This document shows positions 31,625 to 40,672 of a stretch of DNA of 64,000 nt, piece by piece (position 1 is the stretch's first letter; every line of letters starts with the position of its first letter). The notes below the pieces were generated by a model. It saw only the letters and a program-made list of their open reading frames with translations. It did not search any database and was not told the origin of the DNA. The stretch comes from Symploca sp. SIO2E9. GTDB lineage: Bacteria; Cyanobacteriota; Cyanobacteriia; Cyanobacteriales; Coleofasciculaceae. The position numbers and the translations under genes are program-made. Where the stretch lies: assembly GCA_010692645.1 (NCBI GenBank), contig JAAHGS010000002.1:44153-108152 (forward strand), in the 5' to 3' direction.

Positions 31625-33217
31625 TTATGGTTGTTCCAGTCGAATGAAAACTGGTTTTGGTTTACCTAAACTCTGGCTAGCGGGTAAGCTTCCCCATGCC
31701 GCATGAGTAGCATAGGTAGCACAATCTTGGATAAGAGTTGGTTTGTTAAAGTCGATTGCAAAGCCCAGCTGCTGGTAAATGTCAGTGCTGATGCTAGGAA
31801 TAATAGGCGATAACAAATAGGCGGCCAGTCTCACTGACTCTAAGACGGTATACAATACCTGTTCAACAGCCGAGTTCTGTCCCTGCTTATACAAACTCCA
31901 AGGAGCTTGCTCATCAATGAATTTGTTACAGGCTCTAACCAGGGTCAAAACCTCCCGGCAAGCTTCACTAAAAGCTAAAGCTTCATAAGCTTTGGCTGTG
32001 CGATCGCTCAATTGACAACCGATTGCCTTGAGGTTATTATCAGCCAAAATGCCTGAGGAGCTAACGTTTGGTACGCAAGCATCACAATACTTATGAGCCA
32101 TCTTCAGCGTTCGGTTCAGTAGGTTACCTAAGTCATTCGCCAAGTCGGCATTGACAATATCGATAAAACGTGTTTCACTAAAATCTCCATCTCGTCCAAA
32201 CTCAATTTCTTTGAGAAAGTAGTAGCGAATCGCATCAGCACCGTAACGCTCCGCCAATTGCACTGGGTCAATGGTATTACCCAGAGTTTTCCCCATTTTC
32301 TGCCCATCTTTAGTAAGAAAGCCATGCCCAAATACTTGCCTCGGAACTGGTAAACCTGCTGACATTAACATTGCTGGCCAGTAAACCGCATGAAATCTCA
32401 GAATATCTTTACCTATGAGATGCAAATTTATTGGCCACCACTGTTTTAAAGCATTCTCCAGTGTTGGTTCGCTATCCGGATCAAGAAGGGCAGTAACATA
32501 GCCAAGGAGGGCATCAAACCAGACATAGATGGTGTGGTTAGCATCTGTAGGCACTGGGAAACCCCAATCGAGATTAACCCGTGACACTGAGAAATCCTGG
32601 AGTCCTTGACTGATAAAGCTTAAAACTTCGTTACGGCGGCTTTGGGGTTGGATAAAATCAGGTTGCTCTTGGTAGAGTGCTTCCAGTTTCTGTTGATATC
32701 CAGAGAGCCGAAAAAAGTAGTTTTGCTCATCGCGCCACTCAACCTCCAAATTTGGGTGAAGCGGACACCGTTTCCCATCAAGAAGATCACGTTCTTCTTT
32801 AAATTCCTCACAAGAGACGCAGTAGTAACCTTGTTGCCTCCCCAGGTAAATGTCGCCGTTGTGCCAAACTCTGTGCCAAAACTCTTTGACAATCGCAGCA
32901 TGGCGCTCTGATGTCGTTCTGCTAAAGCGGTCATAATCAATATTAAGTTTGTGCCAAAGAAGCTCAAACCCAGAAGCTACCTTGTCGCAGTGTTCTTGTG
33001 GTTCTAGCCCATAACTTTGAGCAGTACGTTGAATTTTTTGTCCATGTTCATCTGTGCCAGTGATTAAGAGTACAGATTTCCCCCTTAGCCTCTCAAAGCG
33101 AGCTATTGCATCTGCCGCCATCGTTGTATAGGCGCTACCGATGTGGGGTAAATCGTTTACATAGTAAAGGGGTGTGGTAACACTAAATTTGTTTTTACTT
33201 ATATCCTTATGATTCAT
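31625..33217 (-). CDS. metG: Methionyl-tRNA synthetase
   Basis: 530 residues, the short class I MetRS type lacking the C-terminal EMAP-like tRNA-binding domain. The HIGH-type motif is PHIGSAYTTMAAD at about residue 20. The zinc-knuckle region has CVSCEEF ... RCPLHP (only three Cys plus His). The KMSKS counterpart is KMGKTLGN, preceded by the adenylate-site VFGHGFLTKDG. The anticodon-binding helical domain follows (ACNKFIDEQAPWSLYK). It charges tRNA-Met. Upstream of the NYN and lptC genes on the same strand, with a 126-bp gap to the NYN gene. Confidence 0.95.
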   Translation of the reverse strand: MNHKDISKNKFSVTTPLYYVNDLPHIGSAYTTMAADAIARFERLRGKSVLLITGTDEHGQKIQRTAQSYGLEPQEHCDKVASGFELLWHKLNIDYDRFSRTTSERHAAIVKEFWHRVWHNGDIYLGRQQGYYCVSCEEFKEERDLLDGKRCPLHPNLEVEWRDEQNYFFRLSGYQQKLEALYQEQPDFIQPQSRRNEVLSFISQGLQDFSVSRVNLDWGFPVPTDANHTIYVWFDALLGYVTALLDPDSEPTLENALKQWWPINLHLIGKDILRFHAVYWPAMLMSAGLPVPRQVFGHGFLTKDGQKMGKTLGNTIDPVQLAERYGADAIRYYFLKEIEFGRDGDFSETRFIDIVNADLANDLGNLLNRTLKMAHKYCDACVPNVSSSGILADNNLKAIGCQLSDRTAKAYEALAFSEACREVLTLVRACNKFIDEQAPWSLYKQGQNSAVEQVLYTVLESVRLAAYLLSPIIPSISTDIYQQLGFAIDFNKPTLIQDCATYATHAAWGSLPASQSLGKPKPVFIRLEQP

Positions 33218-33400
33218 CTGAGTTGAATAAATATCCTTCCGTAAGCTACTTTGAATTTTTATTGTTTAGCTACGCTCTTTCATTCTAGTGTCTACTTGAT
33301 CTAGTCAGCCTTAGGTTGAGTATTAGCAAAAAAAGGGTTCAATCCACACAAAGAATTTATTAAGTTTTACTCAAAATTTTCTCCCATTAGGAAGTTCTCA

Positions 33401-34183
33401 ATGCCAGAAGTTAAGAGTAGTCCTTGTTTTTTGAAATCTGGAGGTATGAATCCAGAGCGTCCACTATTTGTATATCTGCCAGGAATGGACGGAACAGGTC
33501 GGTTACTGCGAACTCAAACCAAAAAGTTAGAAACGGCATTTGATCTTCGCTGTTTAGCCATACCAAAGGATAATTTGACTAGTTGGGAAGAACTAACTCA
33601 ATTAGTACTCAACCTCATTGCAGAGGAACTAAAACCAAGGCGATCCCGCTCAGTTTATTTGTGTGGTGAGTCATTTGGAGGTTGTCTAGCACTTAAGCTC
33701 GCGCTCAAGGTTCCTGAGCTGTTTGACCGAATTATTTTGACTAATCCAGCAACTTCCTTGAATCACAAATCTGGGTTACTATGGTTAGCCCAGTGGGCTC
33801 AATGGCTGCCAGACTTTTTTTATGAATTATGCTTATTCCCTTTCCTGTCCTTCTTATCAACTTTGGAGAATATAGCACCTGGTGATCGTCATGCTCTATT
33901 AGAAGCTATAAAATCTTTACCAGTAAGAACTGTGATTTGGCGAGCTATGATGCTAGATGCGTTTGAGCTCACGCCAGCGCAACTCAAGGCATTTGTTCAA
34001 CCAGTATTAGTAATTGCCGCAGGTGCCGATAAACTCTGGCCCTCAGTGCTAGAAGCACAAAGCTTGGTGAATTATTTGCCCAATGCCAAAATGTTGGCGC
34101 TGCCAGAATCTGGTCACGCCTGCCTGTTGGAAACGGAAGTTGATCTCCTCAAGATTATGAAAGAGCAAGGGTTTTTAGGGTGA
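33401..34183 (+). CDS. Alpha/beta hydrolase
   Basis: 260 residues. The fold opens with LFVYLPGMDGTGRLL (oxyanion-loop region), the nucleophile elbow is YLCGESFGGCLAL (G-x-S-x-G), the acidic residue is in VIAAGADKLWPS, and the catalytic His in ESGHACLLE. It resembles the hydrolase part of plastid/cyanobacterial esterase or acyltransferase-like proteins, but the substrate cannot be named. An in-frame ATG at 33446, closer to the domain start, is an alternative. It precedes crtR in the same direction by about 300 bp. Confidence 0.85.
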   Translation: MPEVKSSPCFLKSGGMNPERPLFVYLPGMDGTGRLLRTQTKKLETAFDLRCLAIPKDNLTSWEELTQLVLNLIAEELKPRRSRSVYLCGESFGGCLALKLALKVPELFDRIILTNPATSLNHKSGLLWLAQWAQWLPDFFYELCLFPFLSFLSTLENIAPGDRHALLEAIKSLPVRTVIWRAMMLDAFELTPAQLKAFVQPVLVIAAGADKLWPSVLEAQSLVNYLPNAKMLALPESGHACLLETEVDLLKIMKEQGFLG

Positions 34184-34477
34184 GGAAAGCAGGGGACAGA
34201 AAAAGGAACACAGCTTCTGCATCGATGGCGAGGAAACCTCGCTATGGTCAAGCGCACTAGTACGCTTAGGGACATCGGAACCTCTATTTGGGTAGGGAAA
34301 CTCCTTCAAGTAAGTTCTATGGCTGGTCTAACAATCCCCTTCATGCAGGGGAGGGGAGTCTCAACAAACAAAAGATTAAGATTAGAATATATCATCTTCA
34401 CAAATCTTTATCATTGTCTGCTTGTAGCTTATACTACCAGAGAAGAGTATAAAGAGTGTGAAGGAGTAAAGGTAAAG

Positions 34478-35386
34478 ATGTCGGAGGCTCTGAAGCCACT
34501 GAGAGACATCAGAGAATTCCTGGGCCCTCCCGGTGACTTCAACCCTACGCTACTAATGTTTATAGTAGCAATATCTTTGATTGTAATTTCTATATGTGGT
34601 TACTGGCTGTGGGACTGGTATGACTGGTGCTGTTTTGGCCTAAATGTACTAGCTTTACACATGTCTGGGACTGTAATCCACGATGCCTCTCACAATTGTG
34701 CCCATCGTAACCCCTTAGCTAATGCCTTGATGGGACATGGTAGTGCGCTAATGCTTGGCTTTGCATTCCCCGTGTTTACAAGGGTTCACATGCAGCATCA
34801 CGCTAACGTCAACGATCCAGAAAATGACCCGGATCATTTTGTCTCCACGGGCGGACCTCTGTGGTTGATTGCAGCTCGATTTTTTTATCACGAAATCTTC
34901 TTTTTCAAACGCCGATTATGGCGCAAGTATGAGCTGTGGGAATGGTTCTTCAGCCGAGCTTTAGTGGCAGGAGTTATTTACTTTGCTTGTCAGCAAGGTT
35001 TTCTAGGATACATTATGAACTTTTGGTTTGTACCAGCACTAGTAGTAGGTTTAGCATTGGGATTATTTTTTGATTATTTGCCCCATCGACCTTTTCAAGA
35101 GCGTGATCGTTGGAAAAATGCCAGAGTTTACCCTAGTCCGATCCTCAACCTGATGATTATGGGGCAGAATTACCATTTAATTCATCACCTTTGGCCTTCT
35201 ATTCCCTGGTATAACTATCAACCAGCCTATCGTGCAGTTCAACCTCTATTAGATCAAAAAGGTTGCGATCAATCCTTGGGACTTTTAGAAGGAAAAAGTT
35301 TCCGAGCTTTCTTGTATGACATATTTTTAGGAATTCGTTTCCATGGCAAACAGTCTGAGTCCAGCAAAATTTCAAAGTCTCAGTAG
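34478..35386 (+). CDS. crtR: Beta-carotene hydroxylase, desaturase-like
   Basis: 302 residues from ATG 34478, preceded by AAGGAG (34461-34466). The frame is open upstream to 34244 but that extension lacks family features. Three histidine clusters bind the di-iron centre: HDASHNCAHR, HMQHHANVNDPENDPDHF, and NYHLIHHLWPSIPWY, with PHRPFQ between; at least three membrane-helix regions. CrtR hydroxylates the beta-ionone rings of carotenoids to give zeaxanthin and related pigments. Length matches the cyanobacterial enzyme of about 300 residues. Confidence 0.92.
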   Translation: MSEALKPLRDIREFLGPPGDFNPTLLMFIVAISLIVISICGYWLWDWYDWCCFGLNVLALHMSGTVIHDASHNCAHRNPLANALMGHGSALMLGFAFPVFTRVHMQHHANVNDPENDPDHFVSTGGPLWLIAARFFYHEIFFFKRRLWRKYELWEWFFSRALVAGVIYFACQQGFLGYIMNFWFVPALVVGLALGLFFDYLPHRPFQERDRWKNARVYPSPILNLMIMGQNYHLIHHLWPSIPWYNYQPAYRAVQPLLDQKGCDQSLGLLEGKSFRAFLYDIFLGIRFHGKQSESSKISKSQ

Positions 35387-35499
35387 GGATTTTATCTAAA
35401 TTTGGAGCGAAGCTAAGCGCCTGCATGGGATTAGTCCAAAGGGCTAGCGTGGAGCGTACGCATCCTCTTGATAAGATCACTACAATTTATCCGTAAATT

Positions 35500-35547
35500 A
35501 ATTAGTGATCAATTACATCTAGAAGCGAATGTAACTGATCACTAATT
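35500..35547. terminator. Bidirectional terminator hairpin between crtR and aroH
   Basis: AATTAGTGATCAATTACAT (35500-35518) pairs with 35529-35547 over 19 positions with a single mismatch and a 10-nt loop. It lies between convergent genes, ending 5 bp before the aroH stop codon, so it can terminate both. There is no long T-tract. Confidence 0.65.
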
Positions 35548-35552
35548 GGATT

Positions 35553-35972
35553 TCAGTGGTGCGACTTGACAACAGGTGACAGAGGTTGACTAACCTGAGA
35601 CAAACTCCAATCAGGTCTTAAATTCTTAGCTCCGCGCAAATAGAGATGAGACATCTCAGCTTGTGATGCTGTGGTGTTAACCTGAAGTAGCAACCTGATA
35701 CAATGTTCTAAGCTGCCCTCAACACACATCTGCTGTACATCTAGCAAAGCAACATTTTCCCAGTTTGGACGCTCACGTGCGATCGCAGCAGGAAAAACCG
35801 CGTCCAAATCAGGAGTAGTGGTAAAAATAGCACTAATAATTTCTTCGTGGTCAATTTGATTGTGGGCTTCGAGTTTGTCTAGTAATTCCATCACTGCTTC
35901 CCGGATTGCTACTACTGTATTTTCCGCAGCAGTCGTTGCACCTCGGATTCCCCGAACTCTCCATTGAACCAC
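35553..35972 (-). CDS. aroH: Chorismate mutase, AroH type
   Basis: 139 residues of the monofunctional AroH (trimeric alpha/beta) class. The start is GTG 35972: an AGGAGG Shine-Dalgarno lies 6 bp before it, and the upstream ATG (35987) would place that sequence inside the coding region. The mature N terminus VVQWRVRGIRGATTAAENT holds the active-site RGATT; other marks are IFTTTPDLDAVFPAAIAR and the late AKNLRPDWS (active-site Arg). It converts chorismate to prephenate for Phe/Tyr synthesis. It lies 36 bp downstream of sppA on the same strand. Confidence 0.93.
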   Translation of the reverse strand: MVQWRVRGIRGATTAAENTVVAIREAVMELLDKLEAHNQIDHEEIISAIFTTTPDLDAVFPAAIARERPNWENVALLDVQQMCVEGSLEHCIRLLLQVNTTASQAEMSHLYLRGAKNLRPDWSLSQVSQPLSPVVKSHH

Positions 35973-36008
35973 TTGTATCCTCCTCATGCAATTTTCCCCA
36001 TCTTCATC

Positions 36009-36833
36009 TTATGGTCGATATAGCCATAGAGGCTGACCATTAGTAGACAGTTCAAATTCTACCCAATCTATGCCAGCTAGTAACCCTGAGTTGGTTTTAC
36101 TGCTGCTGCCAGGTAGCAGACGGTTCCAGAAAGGTTTAGGTTCTTCAATGGTTTCACACTTAGTTTTATCTGGGTCAAGTCCCACCAGTTCCGCTGCCCA
36201 GCAACGAGCATCTTCCTCTGTTCCTAAGCGATCAACAATACCCAATTCTAAAGCTTGCTGACCCGTAAAAATGCGACCATCGGCAAAACTTTTGACTGCC
36301 TCTACTGCCAGGGAGCGAGCTTCGGCAACAGTTTGCACAAACTGCTGATAACTAGTATTGATCATTTCCTGAAGGATATTTGTTTCTGGCTCAGTTAGTT
36401 CGCGGTCGAATGCCAGAATGTCCTTGTAAGGTCCAGACTTAATCACCTTGAAAGAAACGCCAATCTTCTCTAAGAGACGCTCTAAGTTATTTCCCCGCAG
36501 TATCACCCCAATACTGCCAGTAATCGTACCAGGGTTTGCCACAATGTGTTCAGCTCCCATGCCAATGTAAACCCCTCCAGATGCCGAGATATTGCCAAAA
36601 CTGGCAACAATTTTTACTTTTTCTCTCAAGCGCATTAGGGCACTATAGATTTCTTGAGAGTCGCCTACGGTACCACCAGGAGAATCAATCCGCAAAAGTA
36701 AGGCAGGAAACTTCTTTTCTTCAACGATTTTGAGAGCGTCAAGAACCCGTTTGCGGGTCCCACCAGCAATAGCACCAGTGATTTCAAGACGAGCAATTTG
36801 TTTGCGGGAGTTGGGCTTAAAAGGCCAGGGCAT
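36009..36833 (-). CDS. sppA: SppA-type signal peptide peptidase (S49 family)
   Basis: 274 residues, the short single-domain form. Marks: LEITGAIAGGTRKRVLDAL, LRIDSPGGTVGDSQEIY, the nucleophile Ser in FGNISASGGVYIG, NPGTITGSIGVI, and the catalytic Lys in IKSGPYKDIL. No N-terminal membrane anchor is visible, so it would be cytoplasmic or peripherally bound, as in plant and cyanobacterial SppA. It digests cleaved signal peptides; cyanobacterial SppA has been linked to antenna turnover in stress. It heads a two-gene unit with aroH. Confidence 0.9.
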   Translation of the reverse strand: MPWPFKPNSRKQIARLEITGAIAGGTRKRVLDALKIVEEKKFPALLLRIDSPGGTVGDSQEIYSALMRLREKVKIVASFGNISASGGVYIGMGAEHIVANPGTITGSIGVILRGNNLERLLEKIGVSFKVIKSGPYKDILAFDRELTEPETNILQEMINTSYQQFVQTVAEARSLAVEAVKSFADGRIFTGQQALELGIVDRLGTEEDARCWAAELVGLDPDKTKCETIEEPKPFWNRLLPGSSSKTNSGLLAGIDWVEFELSTNGQPLWLYRP

Positions 36834-36867
36834 GAGTTATTGAGTAGTTTTGAGGTTTGAGTTAGTT

Positions 36868-36912
36868 AATTGACCCACTCCTGCCGATGAATCGCCTGGG
36901 AGTGGGTCAATT
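36868..36912 (-). promoter_or_regulatory. Perfect 14-bp inverted repeat in the sppA leader
   Basis: AATTGACCCACTCC (36868-36881) and GGAGTGGGTCAATT (36899-36912) are perfect inverse complements with a 17-nt loop, 35 bp upstream of the sppA ATG. On the sppA strand the hairpin is followed by TAACTAACTC, not a T-tract, so it is more likely a leader structure or operator than a terminator. Confidence 0.45.
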
Positions 36913-37169
36913 TTCTGTAAGCTGATCTGCATTTTACCCGCCCTAAGTAGAGCTATGGTTAATCAACAAGCATTGACAAGCTTATGAGACAGGGAATAGA
37001 GACAAGGGGATAGATTCGAGACAACGAAGACCCATCTCTCTAGTTTGCACGATCAGAGCTTGTATTGGTGTATATCTTTCTGACTCCTAAGCTCTTCCGT
37101 TAGCGCAGCTCCTCTGAAGAAGGCAGTCCCGATGAAAACATTTCACCACCAAGGATGTAAATAGATTCT

Positions 37170-37300
37170 TTCCTGTTCCCTGTTCCCTGTTCCCTGCTCC
37201 CTGCTCCCTGTTCCCTGTTCCCTGTTCCCTGTTCCCTGTTCCCTGTTCCCTGTTCCCTGTTCCCTGTTCCCTGCTCCCTGCTCCCTGCTCCCTGCTCTCC
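37170..37300. repeat. 7-bp tandem repeat (TTCCCTG)n
   Basis: About 18 tandem units of TTCCCTG with CTCCCTG variants, on the plus strand. Such long heptamer repeats are common in cyanobacterial intergenic DNA and vary in copy number. The same unit appears briefly at 7614-7640. The apparent open frames through it (GNREQGT repeats) are artefacts of the 7-bp period. Confidence 0.92.
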
Positions 37301-37404
37301 ACTTAGAAGTCAGGAGGCATTTCTGTATCATTTGCTTAACATAAATAAATAATTGAGTACAATTGTCTAGAGAATAACCCAAAAATTTGTTTTAAAACAG
37401 GACT

Positions 37405-38544
37405 ATGGTTGCCCCCAGCACCAAAAACGCATTCATACCACTCAAAGCCAATAGGCTCTCCTCAGTTTTTGCCTCGGTGTTGCTGATTGCTCCTTTTTTT
37501 CTATGGGGAACAGCGATGGTAGCAATGAAAGGTGTTATCGGCAACACTACGCCTTTGTTTATGGCAGGAGTGCGTTTGGTGCCAGCGGGAGTTTTGGTAC
37601 TAGCAGTGGCTACTATAATCGGGCGTCCCCAACCCCGAGGTTGGCTAGCATGGCTGTGGATTGGTTTGTTTGCTTTAGTTGATGGTACGCTATTTCAAGG
37701 ATTTTTAGCACAAGGACTCTTGAGAACTGATGCTGGTTTAGGCTCAGTAATGATCGACTCTCAACCCTTAGCCGTGGCGCTACTGTCAGGTTTGCTATTT
37801 GGCGAAATTATTGGAGTTTGGGGTTGGCTAGGATTGGGTATCGGTCTGTTAGGAATAAGTCTGATTGGTTTGCCAGATTCATGGATTCTCAGTATTCTCC
37901 AACCAGGGTTGATTAACGTAGACCTTAACTGGCAGCAGCTGTTTCACAATGGAGAGTGGCTAATGCTGTTGGCATCCCTTGCCATGGCAGTGGGAACAGT
38001 AATGATTCGCTTGGTGGGGCGATATGCTGACCCAGTTAGCGCTACTGGCTGGCATATGATTTTGGGTGGATTACCCTTGTTTGCCCTTTCAGGTATCTGG
38101 GAATCCCAGCAGTGGGTAAATATTGACTTATCTGGCTGGATGGCTTTGGCTTACTCGACAGTTTTTGGAAGTGCGATCGCCTATGGTCTATTCTTTTATT
38201 TTGCCGCCAGTGGTAATCTAACCAGTTTGAGTGCCCTGACCTTTCTGACGCCAGTTTTTGCTCTGTTATTTGGCAAATTATTTCTGTCTGAAGTACTCAG
38301 TTGGCTACAGTGGACTGGGGTGTGCATCACTCTAGTCAGCATTTATCTAATTAATCAGCGCCAGACTCTAGCTAAAAAGTCACAAGTTATTTTCCGTCAA
38401 ACTACAGCTGTGGAGAATCAGGTAATAGCCAAACCAACTACTCTCACCAGAGAGCAAGTTACCTCAAACTCTGAGTCGGTAAACTTGGCAGCAATAGTTG
38501 TCAAATTTAAGGAATCGCAAGCGGAAATGATCTCGAATCAGTAG
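37405..38544 (+). CDS. DMT superfamily (EamA) transporter
   Basis: 379 residues with ten predicted membrane helices in two EamA repeats. The first begins VLLIAPFFLWGTAMVAMKGVIG and contains RLVPAGVLVLAVATIIG; the second begins WLMLLASLAMAVGTVMIRLVG and ends LTFLTPVFALLFGKLFLSEVLSWLQWTGVCITLVSIYLI. A 60-residue hydrophilic C-terminal tail follows, unusual for the family. Substrate unknown; such proteins export amino acids and other small metabolites. Confidence 0.9.
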   Translation: MVAPSTKNAFIPLKANRLSSVFASVLLIAPFFLWGTAMVAMKGVIGNTTPLFMAGVRLVPAGVLVLAVATIIGRPQPRGWLAWLWIGLFALVDGTLFQGFLAQGLLRTDAGLGSVMIDSQPLAVALLSGLLFGEIIGVWGWLGLGIGLLGISLIGLPDSWILSILQPGLINVDLNWQQLFHNGEWLMLLASLAMAVGTVMIRLVGRYADPVSATGWHMILGGLPLFALSGIWESQQWVNIDLSGWMALAYSTVFGSAIAYGLFFYFAASGNLTSLSALTFLTPVFALLFGKLFLSEVLSWLQWTGVCITLVSIYLINQRQTLAKKSQVIFRQTTAVENQVIAKPTTLTREQVTSNSESVNLAAIVVKFKESQAEMISNQ

Positions 38545-39273
38545 AATAGAGGGCAATGACAATAGGTAATGTTGTCAGCACCACGCTCTGAAGAAGCGGG
38601 GCATCATGCCTCAAATCTTTAGTCGCCGATTAGCTTTAGTTCTTTTTGAACTACCTTATCGGCAAGAGTTAAAAGTCCTATAAATCATTGTCCACTGGGT
38701 TGAAGATGAACAGGGATCTAAATGGTGTTCGTGGGATTCTCCTTCGGGCATTGGTTGATACGCCTTGGTTGAGAGACCATCTCAACTTATGTATTTGTTA
38801 GCAAATGTTAGCAAAAAAGTATCAAAAATACTGCTAAGTGTGTAGCGACTTACTTTTAAAGTGTGGTACAATCCGAAATGCGCGTGTTTAGGCAAGCGCC
38901 TTTTAGCGGCAGGGCTTGTGGTGGCAATTTGCAGAGCAAAGATCAGACCTGATAGGCATAAGTCTAAAGGTCGTCCCCTTTGCGAAGCATGTGCGCCAGT
39001 GAAGCTATGCCCGAATGGCTATAGCAGCTAAAACCCCTAAGGGAAGGAAACTCCAAACCTAAGTCTTGAGTCTTAGGAATCCCCAGTTTTAGGCTTTTGG
39101 CACATGTCCATAGGCTTAGCGGGGGAGAAGATCAATTTCATTCCTTCAGCAAGAGGGTGCTAAGCCTTGCCAAATCCCCAAGTATAAGTTTCTACACTGA
39201 AAAAGCAGGAATTAAAATCCCAGAGTCGCTCTCCGGAATATGAGCTGGTTAGGATGGAATTAACTTGGAGTGA
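38545..39273 (+). promoter_or_regulatory. Long structured 5' leader/intergenic region before the PG-binding HEAT protein
   Basis: 729 bp without a gene. Left part: GCCGAT/ATCGGC with inner AGTTC/GAACT (38625-38663), possible terminator of the DMT gene; GTTGAGA/TCTCAAC near 38769-38787. A TACAAT at 38867-38872 could be a -10 box, giving a leader of about 395 nt. Within it are GCTATGCC-CGAAT-GGCTATAGC (39003-39025 region), CCTAAG/CTTAGG (39058-39077), and a long stem: TTTGGCA (39096-39102) plus AGGCTTAGC (39112-39120) pairing with GCTAAGCCT (39159-39167) plus TGCCAAA (39168-39174). I do not recognise a riboswitch class. Confidence 0.45.
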
Positions 39274-40572
39274 GTGCTCAATAGTCAAAACAGACTAAAT
39301 CCTCAAGCCCCTGCTTATCCCATGATTCGCCACCGCTATACTTTATTTCTAGCTACCTGTTTTACTTACCTAAGCTGGTGTATAGGTGTCAACCATCACT
39401 CTATACTCAAGCCGGCAATCGCCAATTCCTCCTCTCAGGAGGTTGCTCAAACTCGCACTGTGGAACCGAATGAAACGGTTCTCCAACTAGGAAATGAAGG
39501 GGCAGCAGTCATAGAACTGCAAAAACAGCTGCAAAAGCTAGGCTACTACCAAGAGTCCCCGGATGGAATCTACGGAGAAACAACCAAGAGTGCTGTCTCC
39601 GAATTTCAAAAATCTATCGATTTACCAGCTGATGGTGTTGCTGATTCCACTACCAGGATACGCTTAAGCAGCCAATTCCAGGCATCTAAGCCAGATATCC
39701 AAACAGCTACGGCTGCTGAGTCTAGTAATGAGAGGGGAGGATTGTACGTAGTTGTGCTAGGTGCAGTCGCAATTATTGCAGCGCTGGTGGGAGGAGGATT
39801 CTTCTTGCTCAAGAAACCTCGAAAAACCAAGCAAGCGGTAGAGCCAACAAAATTACAGACAACTGGAAACAAGCGGCAAATACCAAATCCTGATGCTAAA
39901 AATGCCAGTTCCCAGACTCAAACAATTGAATACGAAAATCACGGCAATGGTTATATTCCATCGGCTTTGAAACTCTCAAAGCCAAGCAATGGAGACAATC
40001 ACTCGCCAGTCCAAAATTCAGAAGATGACGTTTCTGTCAACACAACTAGTCGCCTTGCTAAGGTTGATATAGTAAATGAGTTCATTAAGGATTTGCAGGG
40101 GCCTGACCATCAAAAGCGACGCAAAGCTATCTGGGAACTAGCACAGCGGGGGGACTCCAGGGCTGTAAAGCCACTTGTTGATTTGATTCTCGATTCCGAT
40201 TCTCAGCAACGCATCTTAATCTTAGAGGCATTATCACAAATCTGTAGCAAGACGCTCCAACCGATCAACAAGGCCCTAGCGCTCTCGTTACAAGATGAAA
40301 ATGCCGATGTACGGAAAAATGCAATTCGTGATATGACGCGAGTTTATGACATGGTTGGTCAAATGAGTCAAATGTTGTGTCAAGCTGCCGATGACCCTAA
40401 TTCTGAAGTTCGAGAAACAGCGAAATGGGCAATAGATCAATTGGTTAAAATTCGTAGCTCAGAAGGGGTTAATAACCTACCGTCTTCACACAGTCCTTCA
40501 CAGATTTCGCCACCAACATCAGGTAGTCGAACCTACTTATCGGAAAATCAGTTAAAGAGACCGCCGCGATAA
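39274..40572 (+). CDS. Peptidoglycan-binding and HEAT-repeat membrane protein
   Basis: 432 residues from GTG 39274 with GGAG just upstream; ATG 39322 is the alternative. After a signal/anchor region comes a PG_binding_1 domain (about residues 70-125: VLQLGNEGAAVIELQKQLQKLGYY, DGIYGETTKSAVSEFQKSIDLPADGV). A membrane helix (YVVVLGAVAIIAALVGGGFFLL, about 155-177) leads to a cytoplasmic linker and HEAT/armadillo-like repeats near 265-395 (LQGPDHQKRRKAIWELAQRGDSRAVKPLVDLI, LQDENADVRKNAIRDM). It could tie the cell wall to cytoplasmic partners. This layout is seen in cyanobacteria without known function. Confidence 0.85.
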   Translation: MLNSQNRLNPQAPAYPMIRHRYTLFLATCFTYLSWCIGVNHHSILKPAIANSSSQEVAQTRTVEPNETVLQLGNEGAAVIELQKQLQKLGYYQESPDGIYGETTKSAVSEFQKSIDLPADGVADSTTRIRLSSQFQASKPDIQTATAAESSNERGGLYVVVLGAVAIIAALVGGGFFLLKKPRKTKQAVEPTKLQTTGNKRQIPNPDAKNASSQTQTIEYENHGNGYIPSALKLSKPSNGDNHSPVQNSEDDVSVNTTSRLAKVDIVNEFIKDLQGPDHQKRRKAIWELAQRGDSRAVKPLVDLILDSDSQQRILILEALSQICSKTLQPINKALALSLQDENADVRKNAIRDMTRVYDMVGQMSQMLCQAADDPNSEVRETAKWAIDQLVKIRSSEGVNNLPSSHSPSQISPPTSGSRTYLSENQLKRPPR

Positions 40573-40672
40573 ATTGCTGATTTGTCTGTAGGTTGTTGGT
40601 TATTTATGTGTTAGCATCACCGTATTTAAAAATCCAAACAATAAAGAACCAATAACGTTAAGGAACAAAGCC

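Larger units (their letters stand above)
36834..37404. other. Intergenic region between sppA and the DMT exporter
   Basis: 571 bp between divergent genes with no gene. It contains the inverted repeat at 36868-36912 in the sppA leader and a long 7-bp tandem repeat at 37170-37300; both are listed separately. Confidence 0.5.

Noticed and set aside
37170..37300. CRISPR array
   Set aside because: Units are 7 bp with no unique spacers; no cas genes nearby. The same holds for 63813-63938.
37087..37382. GNREQGT-type repeat peptides
   Set aside because: Products of a 7-bp tandem repeat, open in all frames by chance of the unit.
38867..39273. c-di-AMP (ydaO) riboswitch
   Set aside because: A few words look similar (CCCGAAT, CAGCTAA), but they are in the wrong order and form a local hairpin instead; not supportable without a covariance search.
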